Counted from the first letter of the stretch, positions 35,443-44,573 are shown. The stretch is 64,000 bases of DNA from CAIOTO01 sp040389165 (GCA_040389165.1 JAZKAK010000019.1:8670-72669); one strand, 5' to 3'. Numbers and translations are program-made. The notes: generated from the letters alone by a model not told the origin.

Positions 35443-36387
35443 ATGTTTAAAAAAATCGCTATAGCCAGCATTGCTGTGCTCGCACTTGCCTCCTGTTTTT
35501 ATTTCGTTGGAACTTCACCAAAAAATAAAAAGATCGTAGCAATCACTCAAATTGCTCCTCACCCATCACTTGATCGCATCCGTGAAGGCATTACCGATAC
35601 ATTAAAGGCCAACAAAGGTGAGGATCTTGAAATCGTTTTTCAAAATGCGCAAGGGAATGTTGCGACAGCCACACAAATTGCACAACGTTTTGTCAGCCTT
35701 AAACCAAATGTTATCGTCCCCATAACAACACCTTCTGCTCAAACGGTATATGCGGCAGCGACAGGAAAAGAAATCCCATTGGTATTTGTTGCCATAACAG
35801 ATCCCATCGAAGCACGTCTGGTTAGTACAAATGGATCAAACATCCCTTTTGTAACAGGTGTTTCTGATGCCCCGCCGTACGCGAAGCAAGTAGAGCAAAT
35901 GCAAAAAATATTAGGCAAAAAATCACTTAACATTGGCGTAATTTATAATCCTGGCGAGCCAAACTCATTAAGTCAAATCAAACATATTGAAGCTGAAATT
36001 ATTATGTCAGGTGGAAAAGTCATACAATCAGCGGCATCATCGACCGTCGCAGTAAGTCAAGCCACAATGCAACTGATAGGAAAAGTTGACGCCATTTATT
36101 TACCCAATGACAATACTGTTATTTCAGCACTTACTTCTGTTCTTAAAATAACGCACGAACATAAAATCCCTATTTTCTCATCTGATCCAGAATCAGTAGA
36201 ACGTGGCTGCACGGCAGCTGTTGCACCTGATCAATATCAAATTGGCGTGCAAGCTGGAAAAATAATAATTCGCCTGCTAAACGGCGAGAAAACAGATACA
36301 ATTCTCGTTGAAAAGAGCTCTAAAATAAGTGAATACGTAAATAAGAATATTGAATTACATACGGCGCTGGGCTCTCCCCAGCACTAA
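35443..36387 (+). CDS. TrpX-like ABC transporter substrate-binding lipoprotein
   Basis: The 314-residue protein belongs to the family that includes the streptococcal tryptophan-binding protein TrpX. The signal sequence MFKKIAIASIAVLALASC ends in a lipobox (LASC), so it is a lipoprotein. Family blocks are ITQIAPHPSLDRIREGI, VFQNAQGNVATATQIAQRF, ITTPSAQTVYAA, VAITDPIEARLV, NIGVIYNPGEPNS, IYLPNDNTVISAL and AVAPDQYQIGVQAGKI. The ATG at 35443 has AAGG upstream; a start eight codons earlier (35419) is less good. No permease or ATPase gene is nearby. Ligand Trp is inferred from the family and the leader peptide. Confidence 0.85.
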   Translation: MFKKIAIASIAVLALASCFYFVGTSPKNKKIVAITQIAPHPSLDRIREGITDTLKANKGEDLEIVFQNAQGNVATATQIAQRFVSLKPNVIVPITTPSAQTVYAAATGKEIPLVFVAITDPIEARLVSTNGSNIPFVTGVSDAPPYAKQVEQMQKILGKKSLNIGVIYNPGEPNSLSQIKHIEAEIIMSGGKVIQSAASSTVAVSQATMQLIGKVDAIYLPNDNTVISALTSVLKITHEHKIPIFSSDPESVERGCTAAVAPDQYQIGVQAGKIIIRLLNGEKTDTILVEKSSKISEYVNKNIELHTALGSPQH

Positions 36388-36439
36388 CATCAAAAGTTAT
36401 AAATCAATATTTAAAGATCATTAAAGAAAGCACAAGATT

Positions 36440-37432
36440 ATGAAAATGAGAACGTATTTAGCACTTGCACTTGCAACTATTATTTCTATAGGTGTTTGGC
36501 ATAAATATACAAAACAAGAAAACAAATCAGATGAGAAAACGAATTATCTCATTGGAATTATCCAGGTAGTGGAACACCCCGCACTTGATCAAACACGACT
36601 GGGCATACTCGAAGCACTCAAAGAAAATGGGTACATTAACACTAAAAATACAACCGTGCAGTATGAGTCTGCTCAGGGAAATCCTGCTTTAGCTACACAA
36701 ATCATACAAAAATTTATAGGACAAAAAGCAAACTTAATTATAGCGATAGGCACAACTGTAGCGCAAACAGCGAAGCAAGCCACGCAAGAAAATAAAATTC
36801 CGGTAATATTTGCATCCGTAACAGATCCCATGAACGCAAAGCTTGTTGCTTCGCTTGATATGCCCGGGGGAAATGTTACAGGTGTTAGTAATTATATCTC
36901 TATATCAAAGCAGTTTTCATTCTTCAAACGCCTGCTCCCACACTTAAAAAATATAGGTGTTGTTTATAATCCCGGCGAAGCTAATTCTGTATCAATAATT
37001 GATAAAATGAATGAAGTTTCAGATGTATTTGACATAACACTTCATACGAGTGCAGCAACAAAAACAAGTGATGTTATGGCAGCCACTCAAAATTTGATTG
37101 GAAAAACAGAAGCGATCTTTATTAATAATGATAACACAGCTCTGTCTGCATTTGACGCTGTTGTTAAAGTCGCAAATGAACATGAAATTCCTGTTTTTGT
37201 AAGCGATATTGATTGCATTGAAAAGGGAGCTTTAGCCGCATTGGGGCCTGATCAATATGAATTGGGAAAACAAGCGGGTCAGATGGCACATCGTATTTTA
37301 TCAGGTAAATCACCGAGCAACACCCCTGTTGAAATGCCAAAGAAAGTACATGCAAAGGTCAATTTTCATGTTTCAACAAAACTTGGAATAGCCTACCAAC
37401 AAAACAGTACTGAATTGTTTGAGGGTCAATAG
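36440..37432 (+). CDS. Second TrpX-like substrate-binding protein (tandem paralogue)
   Basis: The 330-residue product is a clear paralogue of the gene before it: IIQVVEHPALDQTRLGILEA, YESAQGNPALATQIIQKF, GTTVAQTAKQA, SVTDPMNAKLVASLD, MPGGNVTGVSNY, IGVVYNPGEANS, FINNDNTALSAFDAVV and ALGPDQYELGKQAGQM. Its N-terminus is a hydrophobic signal-anchor without a lipobox Cys, so it should be periplasmic or tethered by that helix. The sequences have diverged enough that different ligands are possible. ubiE begins three bases after its stop, so the transcript probably continues into quinone synthesis. Confidence 0.85.
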   Translation: MKMRTYLALALATIISIGVWHKYTKQENKSDEKTNYLIGIIQVVEHPALDQTRLGILEALKENGYINTKNTTVQYESAQGNPALATQIIQKFIGQKANLIIAIGTTVAQTAKQATQENKIPVIFASVTDPMNAKLVASLDMPGGNVTGVSNYISISKQFSFFKRLLPHLKNIGVVYNPGEANSVSIIDKMNEVSDVFDITLHTSAATKTSDVMAATQNLIGKTEAIFINNDNTALSAFDAVVKVANEHEIPVFVSDIDCIEKGALAALGPDQYELGKQAGQMAHRILSGKSPSNTPVEMPKKVHAKVNFHVSTKLGIAYQQNSTELFEGQ

Positions 37433-37435
37433 AAT

Positions 37436-38185
37436 ATGACTACCGACTGGACAGATTTTGGTTTCAAACAAATACCAAGACCACAAAAAGCAACACTGGT
37501 ACAAGATCTGTTTAGTCGCGTAGCTGAAAATTATGATCTGATGAATGATCTCATGAGCCTTGGTCTACATCGGCAATGGAAACGTTCATTCATTAAACGC
37601 ATGCATCTACGTGAAAACGATCACATTGTTGATGTCGCTGGCGGCACAGGTGACATCAGTATACTTTTACATAATACATTGCCCTTTCTAAATTTAAGAA
37701 CAACGCTTGTTGATTTAACACCGAGTATGCTGGAAGAAGGCAGACGAAAAGCCATTAATCAAGGAATTATTAAAAACATAAAATGGTGCGCTGGCCAGGC
37801 AGAGGCCCTGCCATTACCCAATGATAGCATGAATGTGTATACAATTAGTTTTGGCCTTCGCAATGTGGCTGACCGTACACAAGCATTAAATGAAGCTTTT
37901 CGTGTATTAAAGCCAGGCGGCCGATTTTACTGTCTTGAGTTTAGCCAGTTAAAACATGAGCCACTTCAAAAGATTTATGATCTTTATTCATTTTCAGTAT
38001 TACCTTCGCTGGGAAAGCACATTGCGAACGATGAAGCGGCATACATATATTTAGCCGAAAGTATCCGTAATTTCCCAACACGCGATCAACTTGAACAAGA
38101 ACTAACAAAAACAGGTTTTATAAACGTTCAAAGCGCAGCATGGTCTCAAGGCGTTGTTGCGTTTCATGAAGCGGTAAAACCTTAA
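37436..38185 (+). CDS. ubiE: Ubiquinone/menaquinone C-methyltransferase UbiE
   Basis: UbiE adds the C-2 methyl group in ubiquinone synthesis (or methylates demethylmenaquinone). The 249-residue SAM enzyme has VQDLFSRVAENYDLMNDLMS with GLHRQWKR, the SAM motif VDVAGGTGDIS, ISFGLRNVADRTQALNEAF and RVLKPGGRFYCLEFSQ. It ends with the family tail (WSQGVVAFHEA). Length is normal. Three bases separate it from the second TrpX-like gene, so the pair is likely co-transcribed. The ABC1 kinase at 17161-18480 is the other quinone-related gene in the window. Confidence 0.97.
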   Translation: MTTDWTDFGFKQIPRPQKATLVQDLFSRVAENYDLMNDLMSLGLHRQWKRSFIKRMHLRENDHIVDVAGGTGDISILLHNTLPFLNLRTTLVDLTPSMLEEGRRKAINQGIIKNIKWCAGQAEALPLPNDSMNVYTISFGLRNVADRTQALNEAFRVLKPGGRFYCLEFSQLKHEPLQKIYDLYSFSVLPSLGKHIANDEAAYIYLAESIRNFPTRDQLEQELTKTGFINVQSAAWSQGVVAFHEAVKP

Positions 38186-38189
38186 GCAA

Positions 38190-39242
38190 TTAATGAGATT
38201 TAGCGTGTGCATGTGCTGACGTATGTACGCTCAAATAGGGACGTGGATCTAGATGCTGTCCGCCTTTGTGCAACTCTAACCGAAGTTTAACTGATTTTAC
38301 ATTTCCTTCTTCAAGAGGCATGCGGCCAATTGGCTCTCCAGGCAACAACGTATCGCCGAGAAAACAATGAATAGCGCCAAGCCCTGTCATTACGCAAAAG
38401 AAGTCGTCTTGTTTTAAAATGACCACTTGCCCAAAGGATGGAATAAACCCAGCAAAAACAACACTTGCTTCAATTGGGCTTATTACGTGAGCATTCGGAC
38501 GTGTATCAAAACAAATAGATAAATCTTGAGAAGACGTGGAATCGCTATGATTGTGCGGACAGAGCAAACCATTCACAGGAATAATCAACTGCAATTTTCC
38601 AGGTGATTTCATTGAATCCGCAGAAAACAGTGTTTGCAACTGATGCACAAGATCATCAAAATGCTTAGGGGGTGCATTTTCCATCGAAATCTTACTGTGC
38701 TCCTTAGCAAATTCTTCCAAATTTGGATTATGAGAAGCCTTGAAAAACAAACGATATTTCTGGTTCAACAAATCTTCCTGTGCACTGGTGAGCTGAGCTA
38801 GCTTTTCTTTATTATCATCAATTTCTTTCATATGAGTTTTCAATTGCAATCGGTTTGTGGAAATTAATTTCAACTGAGATAACAATGATTCATATCGAGA
38901 ATTCAGCTGAGGACTCAATGCTTGCAAGAGCATAATTATTTTAACTAAATCATCAACAGACTGACTCGTAAGTGCCATTAACAAAGGTGATGATTCTTGT
39001 AGATTTCTTAAATTTTGAACTACGTTTCCCATATGTTTTTGATGAAAAATAGCTAAAAGCGCTTTTCTTTCTTGATTTAAAAGAATTGAATGAGCTTCCT
39101 CTGCCGCTAAAATTTGACTTTCCGTTAACAGAATATCGCGCGCAATATCAATTAATTTATGACGAATATCAGCAATCCCCATAGCGCCTGCATGCAACTG
39201 TGTCGTCATACATATAAGTAGTATAGCAAATAGGTTACGCAT
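38190..39242 (-). CDS. EnvC-like murein hydrolase activator with degenerate M23 domain
   Basis: The 350-residue protein has a signal peptide (MRNLFAILLICMTTQLHAGA), a long coiled-coil region (about 25-190) and a C-terminal LytM/M23-like domain. In that domain PIEASVVFAGFIPSFGQVVI, GLGAIHCFLGDTLLPGEPIG and LRLELHKGGQHLDPRPYL follow the EnvC pattern. The metal-binding HxxxD and HxH residues of active M23 peptidases are not evident (GAIHCFLG and LELHKGG are partial). That is expected for EnvC-type activators, which stimulate AmiA/AmiB amidases at the septum. It overlaps gpmI by eight bases, the usual alphaproteobacterial arrangement. Confidence 0.82.
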   Translation of the reverse strand: MRNLFAILLICMTTQLHAGAMGIADIRHKLIDIARDILLTESQILAAEEAHSILLNQERKALLAIFHQKHMGNVVQNLRNLQESSPLLMALTSQSVDDLVKIIMLLQALSPQLNSRYESLLSQLKLISTNRLQLKTHMKEIDDNKEKLAQLTSAQEDLLNQKYRLFFKASHNPNLEEFAKEHSKISMENAPPKHFDDLVHQLQTLFSADSMKSPGKLQLIIPVNGLLCPHNHSDSTSSQDLSICFDTRPNAHVISPIEASVVFAGFIPSFGQVVILKQDDFFCVMTGLGAIHCFLGDTLLPGEPIGRMPLEEGNVKSVKLRLELHKGGQHLDPRPYLSVHTSAHAHAKSH

Positions 39243-40755
39243 CGTATAACTGCTGCAAGCTATGACCAGACATCACGTCCGGTATGGGCAAATTCAACCA
39301 TTGTAGAATAGTTGGCGCAATATCAGCCAGCGTTCCTTTATTACGAAAGTACGTATTTTTTTCAGCATTTATTACTAAAAAAGGAACCATATTACACGTA
39401 TGAGCTGTGTGTGGCTGCCCTTTCTCATCGATCATTTGTTCAGNNNNNNNNNNACCATGATCTGCAGTTATGACTAGAATCCAATCATTTTGAAGTGCAG
39501 CTTTTTCAAGTTTTACCAGAATAGAATCCACTGTATGAATTGCTTTTTCAATAGCAGAAGGAATTCCTGTGTGACCAACCATGTCAGGGTTAGCATAATT
39601 AACAACGATAAGATGATGCTGTTTTAGAGCGAGTGCATTTAAAACATGCTCTGTCACCTCTTCAGCAGACATTTCAGGTTTTAAATCATACGTAGCAACA
39701 TGTGGAGACGGCACCATGATACGTTCCTCTCCATCAAATGGGGCTTCATGTCCTCCATTAAAAAAATACGTTACATGCGCATATTTTTCAGTTTCAGCAA
39801 TACGCAATTGACGTAATGCATGGTTCGAAACTACTTCACCAAGACCATTTTTAGGAAGCATTTTGGGAAATAATGTTAAATGATACGGTGATAATTCTTT
39901 AGCATAATCAGTCATGGTGAGAACTGAGGTAAAAAGCGACTGTTGTATTGGAAAATCATTGAAATTTGGCAATACAAGTGCCGAAAGCCATTGTCGTGCT
40001 CTGTCTCCTCTGAAATTTATAAAAAAGAAAGAATCACCTGGCCTAATACCTGAGTAATCATCAATTACGCATGGCTCAACAAATTCGTCTCCAATATTAG
40101 CAGCATATGAAGCCTGCAATGCATCGTCAAAGGTTGAATAACGTGGACCTGTTGCGCATACGAACGCATTGTATGCTTTTTCTATTCGGCCCCACCGCTT
40201 ATCTCTATCCATCGCAAAATAGCGACCTGTCATAGAGCCTGCACGGACATTGTTATTAAGAAGTGCATTAAGACGAGCAAGTGATGCAGAAGCGGCTCTC
40301 GGAGAGGTGTCTCTACCATCTAAGATAGGATGAACGACTACGTTGACCCATTCTTCCTCCAACATTTTTACCGCATAGAAAAAATGTTCTTCATGCGAGT
40401 GCACGCCGCCCTGGGAAAGCAATCCCATAACATGGCAACAATTTGATGATTCCTTGATATTTTTAACAAAGGAAAGAAATACGTCCGATTTCAGACATGT
40501 TCCATTCTTTATTGATTCATTAATGCATGACAAGTCTTGAGAAATCACCCGACCAAGCCCCATTGTCATATGACCAACTTCTGAATTTCCCATTTGCCCA
40601 TCAGGCAATCCGACATAGGACTCAGAGGCATTTAAAAAAGTATGAGGATATGTTTCTATTAGATGTTGCCAATTAGTTGCAAGACGAAGGCCATTGTTTT
40701 GGTCAAGTGCTCGCTCGCCCCATCCATCTAAAATGCATAATATAACTCGGCGCAT
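39235..40755 (-). CDS. gpmI: 2,3-bisphosphoglycerate-independent phosphoglycerate mutase (contains assembly gap)
   Basis: GpmI interconverts 3- and 2-phosphoglycerate with Mn2+. The roughly 505-residue alkaline-phosphatase-fold protein shows CILDGWGER, the phospho-serine region GQMGNSEVGHMTMG, VHSHEEHFF, HPILDGRDTSPRAA, GRYFAMDRDKRWGR and NFRGDRARQ. YFFNGGHEAPFDGEER, VVNYANPDMVGHTG and ITADHG follow. Ten Ns fall just after DHG. The flanks require only four bases (AATG) to give the canonical DHGNAEQM, so the gene is probably intact and the gap is over-sized but in frame. It overlaps the EnvC-like gene. Confidence 0.96.
   Translation of the reverse strand: MRRVILCILDGWGERALDQNNGLRLATNWQHLIETYPHTFLNASESYVGLPDGQMGNSEVGHMTMGLGRVISQDLSCINESIKNGTCLKSDVFLSFVKNIKESSNCCHVMGLLSQGGVHSHEEHFFYAVKMLEEEWVNVVVHPILDGRDTSPRAASASLARLNALLNNNVRAGSMTGRYFAMDRDKRWGRIEKAYNAFVCATGPRYSTFDDALQASYAANIGDEFVEPCVIDDYSGIRPGDSFFFINFRGDRARQWLSALVLPNFNDFPIQQSLFTSVLTMTDYAKELSPYHLTLFPKMLPKNGLGEVVSNHALRQLRIAETEKYAHVTYFFNGGHEAPFDGEERIMVPSPHVATYDLKPEMSAEEVTEHVLNALALKQHHLIVVNYANPDMVGHTGIPSAIEKAIHTVDSILVKLEKAALQNDWILVITADHGXXXXEQMIDEKGQPHTAHTCNMVPFLVINAEKNTYFRNKGTLADIAPTILQWLNLPIPDVMSGHSLQQLYDA
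39444..39453. other. Assembly gap (10 N) inside gpmI
   Basis: The ten Ns are a fixed-size placeholder. On the minus strand the flanks read GATCATGGT, gap, CTGAACAAATG. The conserved DHG-N-A-E-Q-M motif would be restored by the four bases AATG. Filling with ten bases would leave two surplus residues in a metal-binding loop. Confidence 0.9.
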
Positions 40756-40812
40756 ATTTATCTTCGCTTAACGTAATCCCTTGATTCTAATGGTATCCGA
40801 TTCATAACGAGA

Positions 40813-41820
40813 TCACAATGCAGGAGCTATCTTCGAAAGAGTCTTTTGTGTACGTTCTTGCCCTAATACTGTCTCAATAAAGCTACGAATCTTTTCAGGC
40901 TCATCAAAATTAAGCTCAATTGGTAATGATTCCACACGTTTGCGATAATGGCTTGGGACTCTAAGCCAGTCCTTGGTCGTTGTCAGCAACGTGGCGTTAT
41001 ACTCTTCCGCTAATTTAACAAGCTTCAACATATCATGAATAGTGTATGGATGATGATCTGCAAATTCAATAAATTGACAAATTTCAAATTTCTTTTCAAG
41101 AAGCGTATTTCTGAATTTATCTGGATAACCAATTCCAGCAAAGGCAACAACACGTTTATTTTTATTATGTTCAAGTTCGCTCTTAAGACAATTTATTTTA
41201 GCTAAAAATTGCCGTGAAATAAATTCAAATTTCGATTTTTCTTGACCAATAACAATCATTGCTTGCGCGCGATCCACCCCAGACTCAATAGGTTCACGCA
41301 AAGGACCTGCAGGGAAAACCAGACCATTCCCTATTCCTTGAATAGAATCGATAACAATAAAACTTAAATCTTTGTGAAGAGACGGATTTTGCAGTCCATC
41401 ATCCATTACCAATACACTTGCACCTCGTGAAATAGCAATTTTTGCAGATGAAACTCGATTTGGTCCTGCCCATGTAGGCGCTGCTTGTGCCAATAAAAGA
41501 GGCTCATCACCGACTTGCAAGTAATTGTGCTTGGCAGGATCGACGAGGATCGTATCACGAATATGGGCACCATATCCACGACTTATAATATGCGGGACGT
41601 ATCCCATGCTTTTAAGCAAATTAACCAAAGCAATCACGGTTGGTGTTTTTCCAGCCCCGCCCATAACTAAATTACCAACGCAAATAACAGGAACAGAAAC
41701 GCTCTCTGGTTTTACACGTTCTTCATTCCACCTGGAAACCAATGTCCATATCCATGAAAAAGGAATAAGAACATAGCATATCCATTGGCGTTTATTCCAA
41801 AACTGAGGGGCCCTAAACAT
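40813..41820 (-). CDS. lpxK: Tetraacyldisaccharide 4'-kinase LpxK
   Basis: LpxK phosphorylates the 4' position of the lipid A disaccharide at the inner membrane. The 335-residue protein has an N-terminal membrane-associated helix. The P-loop lies in VPVICVGNLVMGGAGKTPTV, and HIISRGYG, GDEPLLLAQ, VLVMDDGLQNPSLHKDLSF and PAGPLREP follow. C-terminal stretches FAGIGYPDKF, FADHHPYT and LLTTTKDWLRVP are typical. It shows that at least the last sugar kinase of lipid A synthesis is kept. It stands 57 bases from gpmI on the same strand. Confidence 0.96.
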   Translation of the reverse strand: MFRAPQFWNKRQWICYVLIPFSWIWTLVSRWNEERVKPESVSVPVICVGNLVMGGAGKTPTVIALVNLLKSMGYVPHIISRGYGAHIRDTILVDPAKHNYLQVGDEPLLLAQAAPTWAGPNRVSSAKIAISRGASVLVMDDGLQNPSLHKDLSFIVIDSIQGIGNGLVFPAGPLREPIESGVDRAQAMIVIGQEKSKFEFISRQFLAKINCLKSELEHNKNKRVVAFAGIGYPDKFRNTLLEKKFEICQFIEFADHHPYTIHDMLKLVKLAEEYNATLLTTTKDWLRVPSHYRKRVESLPIELNFDEPEKIRSFIETVLGQERTQKTLSKIAPAL

Positions 41821-42063
41821 AAGATTATCTGCATGTGAAACTTGATTTTAACAGTAACCTAAATTGATCATTTATTCAACGTAAAATAGTTCCCGTGATG
41901 AAGACATGTTAGTGGAAAAATTCGTTACCTTTTTATACTTTTTAATATGTAATATGAAAATTAATTTAAATATTTCGCACAATCGCATGCAAGAGTGTAG
42001 ACTAAGAATGATATTTTTGATAAAGTACTTTCTAATAATTTAAGTTTTTTTTGGAGAAGAGTT

Positions 42064-42618
42064 ATAGCACGATTGTCAGGAGATTCCCCTTCGACTCGCG
42101 AACAAAGCCGGCAAGACGGACCACGTGTTAATCAAGAAATAACGGCGCCACGTGTGCGTCTTGTTGATGCTGACGGAGAAATGGTTGGCGTTGTCACACG
42201 ACGTGAAGCACTTGATCTAGCTATGGAAGCGAATCTTGATTTAGTCGAAGTCTCACCAAATGCTGAGCCACCAGTTTGCAAAATACTTGATAACGGAAAG
42301 TATAAATACGAACTACAAAAGAAAAAGAATGAAGCAAAGAAAAAACAAAAAATAATCGAAATTAAAGAAATTCAAATTCGTCCGATGATTGATGAAAATG
42401 ACTTCAATGTTAAACAACGGGCTGCTGAACGTTTTCTAAAAGAAGGTAATAAAGTAAAAGTTACCATGCGGTTTAGAGGCCGTGAAATAAGTCACCAAGA
42501 AATAGGTATGGAAGTTATCAATCGTTTTAAAGATACCTTTGATGAAATTGCTAAAGTTGAAACGGCACCTCGGTTTGAGGGAAAACAAATGCTAATGATT
42601 TTAGCGCCACGAATATAA
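42064..42618 (+). CDS. infC: Translation initiation factor IF-3, probable AUA start
   Basis: IF-3 keeps 30S subunits apart from 50S and proof-reads the initiator tRNA and start codon. The 184-residue protein has the N-domain (VNQEITAPRVRLVDADGEMV, LVEVSPNAEPPVCKILDNGK), a Lys-rich linker and the C-domain (IEIKEIQIRPMIDENDF, KVTMRFRGREISHQEIGME). No ATG or GTG is suitably placed at the 5' end. A GGAG at 42053-42056 is seven bases before ATA at 42064, giving ATA-GCA-CGA-TTG, while the TTG at 42073 is too far from it. Rare start codons on infC allow autoregulation in many bacteria. Confidence 0.93.
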   Translation: MARLSGDSPSTREQSRQDGPRVNQEITAPRVRLVDADGEMVGVVTRREALDLAMEANLDLVEVSPNAEPPVCKILDNGKYKYELQKKKNEAKKKQKIIEIKEIQIRPMIDENDFNVKQRAAERFLKEGNKVKVTMRFRGREISHQEIGMEVINRFKDTFDEIAKVETAPRFEGKQMLMILAPRI

Positions 42619-42659
42619 TATATTTGATACTAACTCTAACTTTATGAGAAAGAATTAAC

Positions 42660-42941
42660 ATGGCAGTACTATTAACCTTACATATTATTATTACGTTATC
42701 GATGATTGGTGTTATTTTGTTACAAAAAAGCGACGGGGGTTCCGCATTAATGGGCGGAGGAAGCTCATCAAGCATGTTTTCTGCGCGTGGTGTAGCAAAC
42801 CTTTTAACGCATGCAACATCTATTCTTGCAGCTTTATTCATTGCAAATTGTATCTTGATGACAACATTATCAAACAAAGCAATTAAACAAACAGCTTCAG
42901 TATTAGATGCACCTAAATCTTCTCAACAAGCACCAGCGTAA
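42660..42941 (+). CDS. secG: Preprotein translocase subunit SecG
   Basis: SecG assists SecYEG-driven protein export. The 93-residue protein has two membrane helices (LTLHIIITLSMIGVILLQ and ATSILAALFIANCILMTTL) around the conserved cytosolic loop KSDGGSALMGGGSSSSMFSA, with the R-G following. The C-terminal tail is short and polar. It sits between infC and pyrG; secG-pyrG adjacency is standard in alphaproteobacteria. Confidence 0.94.
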   Translation: MAVLLTLHIIITLSMIGVILLQKSDGGSALMGGGSSSSMFSARGVANLLTHATSILAALFIANCILMTTLSNKAIKQTASVLDAPKSSQQAPA

Positions 42942-42953
42942 TAGTTTCATAAT

Positions 42954-44573
42954 ATGTCCTCTCGTTTTATTTTCATCACCGGTGGTGTCACCTCTTCTCT
43001 TGGAAAAGGTCTAGCGTCGGCTTCTCTCGCTGCTTTGCTGCAAGCGCGTGGTTTTTCTGTTCTTCTTCGCAAGCTAGACCCGTACCTAAACGTCGATCCA
43101 GGCACAATGAGTCCTTACCAACATGGCGAAGTTTTTGTAACCGATGATGGTACAGAAGCCGATCTGGACCTAGGGCATTACGAACGTTTTTCAGGTGTTG
43201 ATTGCAAATCAACAGACTCTGTAACTACTGGTAAAATTTATTCTACAGTATTAGCTAAAGAACGTCGTGGCGACTATCTTGGCGCAACGGTTCAGGTTAT
43301 TCCACATATTACAGATGAAATGAAACGTTTTATTCTTAGTAATACAGAGAATGCTGATTTTGTTTTATGTGAAATTGGTGGAACAGTTGGTGATATTGAA
43401 TGCCTTCCTTACCTAGAAGCGATTCGCCAGCTACGTAATGACCTTGGTCGCGATCGAGTGATGTTTATACATTTAACATTGCTACCTTACATTCCAGCAG
43501 CTGGTGAGCTTAAAACAAAACCAACGCAACATTCAGTCAAAGCCTTGCTTAGTGTTGGTATTCAAGCAGATCTTTTGCTTTGTCGTTGCGATCGACCAAT
43601 TCCAATGGAAGAAAAACGTAAATTAGCACTTTTCTGTAACGTGCATTCCGATCAGGTTATTGCCGCACTCGATGCCAGCAATATTTACCGAGTTCCTATG
43701 CAATATCATGCAGAAGGTTTTGACGAACAAGTATGTCGTTATTTTGGCTTTAAAGATCGCGCTGTTGATTTGACAAAATGGGAAGCAATAGCAGAATCTC
43801 TTGATCAAGCAAAAGAAACTGTTGTCGTTGCCATTGTTGGTAAGTATGTGCAACTACCAGATGCGTATAAGTCATTGATACAAGCGCTTGCTCATGGCGG
43901 CATGGCTAATCATTTAAAGGTTGAGGTTGTTCTCGTTGATTCTGAAAAAGATAAAAATCTTGATGAAACATTATCACACGTTGATGCGATCGTTGTTGCA
44001 GGTGGTTTTGGAGAACGTGGTGTTGGCGGAAAACTTGAAGCTATTACTATTGCGCGTACGAAAAAAATTCCAACGCTTGGTATTTGCTTTGGTATGCAAT
44101 TAACGGTTATTGAAGCATGTCGCAATTTACTTGGAATAGAGAATGCATCCAGTACTGAATTTGGCCCAACAAGTGAACCTGTCGTTGGTTTGATGACGGA
44201 ATGGATGGATGAACAAGGCATTCAAACGCGTTGCGCAGGCGGCGACCTAGGTGGCACAATGCGTCTTGGAGCATATCCATGTGCATTAAAAGAAAACACC
44301 CTCATTCATCAAATGTATGGTATGCAAAATATTTCTGAACGTCATCGTCATCGTTATGAAGTAAATACAGCATACATGAAACGTTTAGAATCTGTTGGTC
44401 TTGTTTTTTCAGGCTTATCACCTGATGGCATGCTACCTGAGACGATTGAGTATGTGAATCATCCCTGGTTTATTGGCGTGCAATTTCACCCTGAATTAAA
44501 ATCACGGCCTTTTGCACCGCACCCACTATTTATTGGCTTTATAAAGGCTGCTTACGAACACAAACAGAAATAA
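42954..44573 (+). CDS. pyrG: CTP synthase
   Basis: PyrG aminates UTP to CTP using glutamine and ATP. The 539-residue protein has the synthase domain (FIFITGGVTSSLGKGLASAS, KLDPYLNVDPGTMSPYQHGE, DDGTEADLDLGHYERF, CEIGGTVGDIECLPYLEA, KTKPTQHSVK). The C-terminal class I glutaminase has GGFGERGVGGK, the nucleophile in GICFGMQLTVIEACRN, and HPELKSRP with catalytic His-Glu. Length is normal. With cmk in this window it shows that pyrimidine nucleotide steps are partly retained, where many intracellular relatives import CTP. Confidence 0.98.
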   Translation: MSSRFIFITGGVTSSLGKGLASASLAALLQARGFSVLLRKLDPYLNVDPGTMSPYQHGEVFVTDDGTEADLDLGHYERFSGVDCKSTDSVTTGKIYSTVLAKERRGDYLGATVQVIPHITDEMKRFILSNTENADFVLCEIGGTVGDIECLPYLEAIRQLRNDLGRDRVMFIHLTLLPYIPAAGELKTKPTQHSVKALLSVGIQADLLLCRCDRPIPMEEKRKLALFCNVHSDQVIAALDASNIYRVPMQYHAEGFDEQVCRYFGFKDRAVDLTKWEAIAESLDQAKETVVVAIVGKYVQLPDAYKSLIQALAHGGMANHLKVEVVLVDSEKDKNLDETLSHVDAIVVAGGFGERGVGGKLEAITIARTKKIPTLGICFGMQLTVIEACRNLLGIENASSTEFGPTSEPVVGLMTEWMDEQGIQTRCAGGDLGGTMRLGAYPCALKENTLIHQMYGMQNISERHRHRYEVNTAYMKRLESVGLVFSGLSPDGMLPETIEYVNHPWFIGVQFHPELKSRPFAPHPLFIGFIKAAYEHKQK

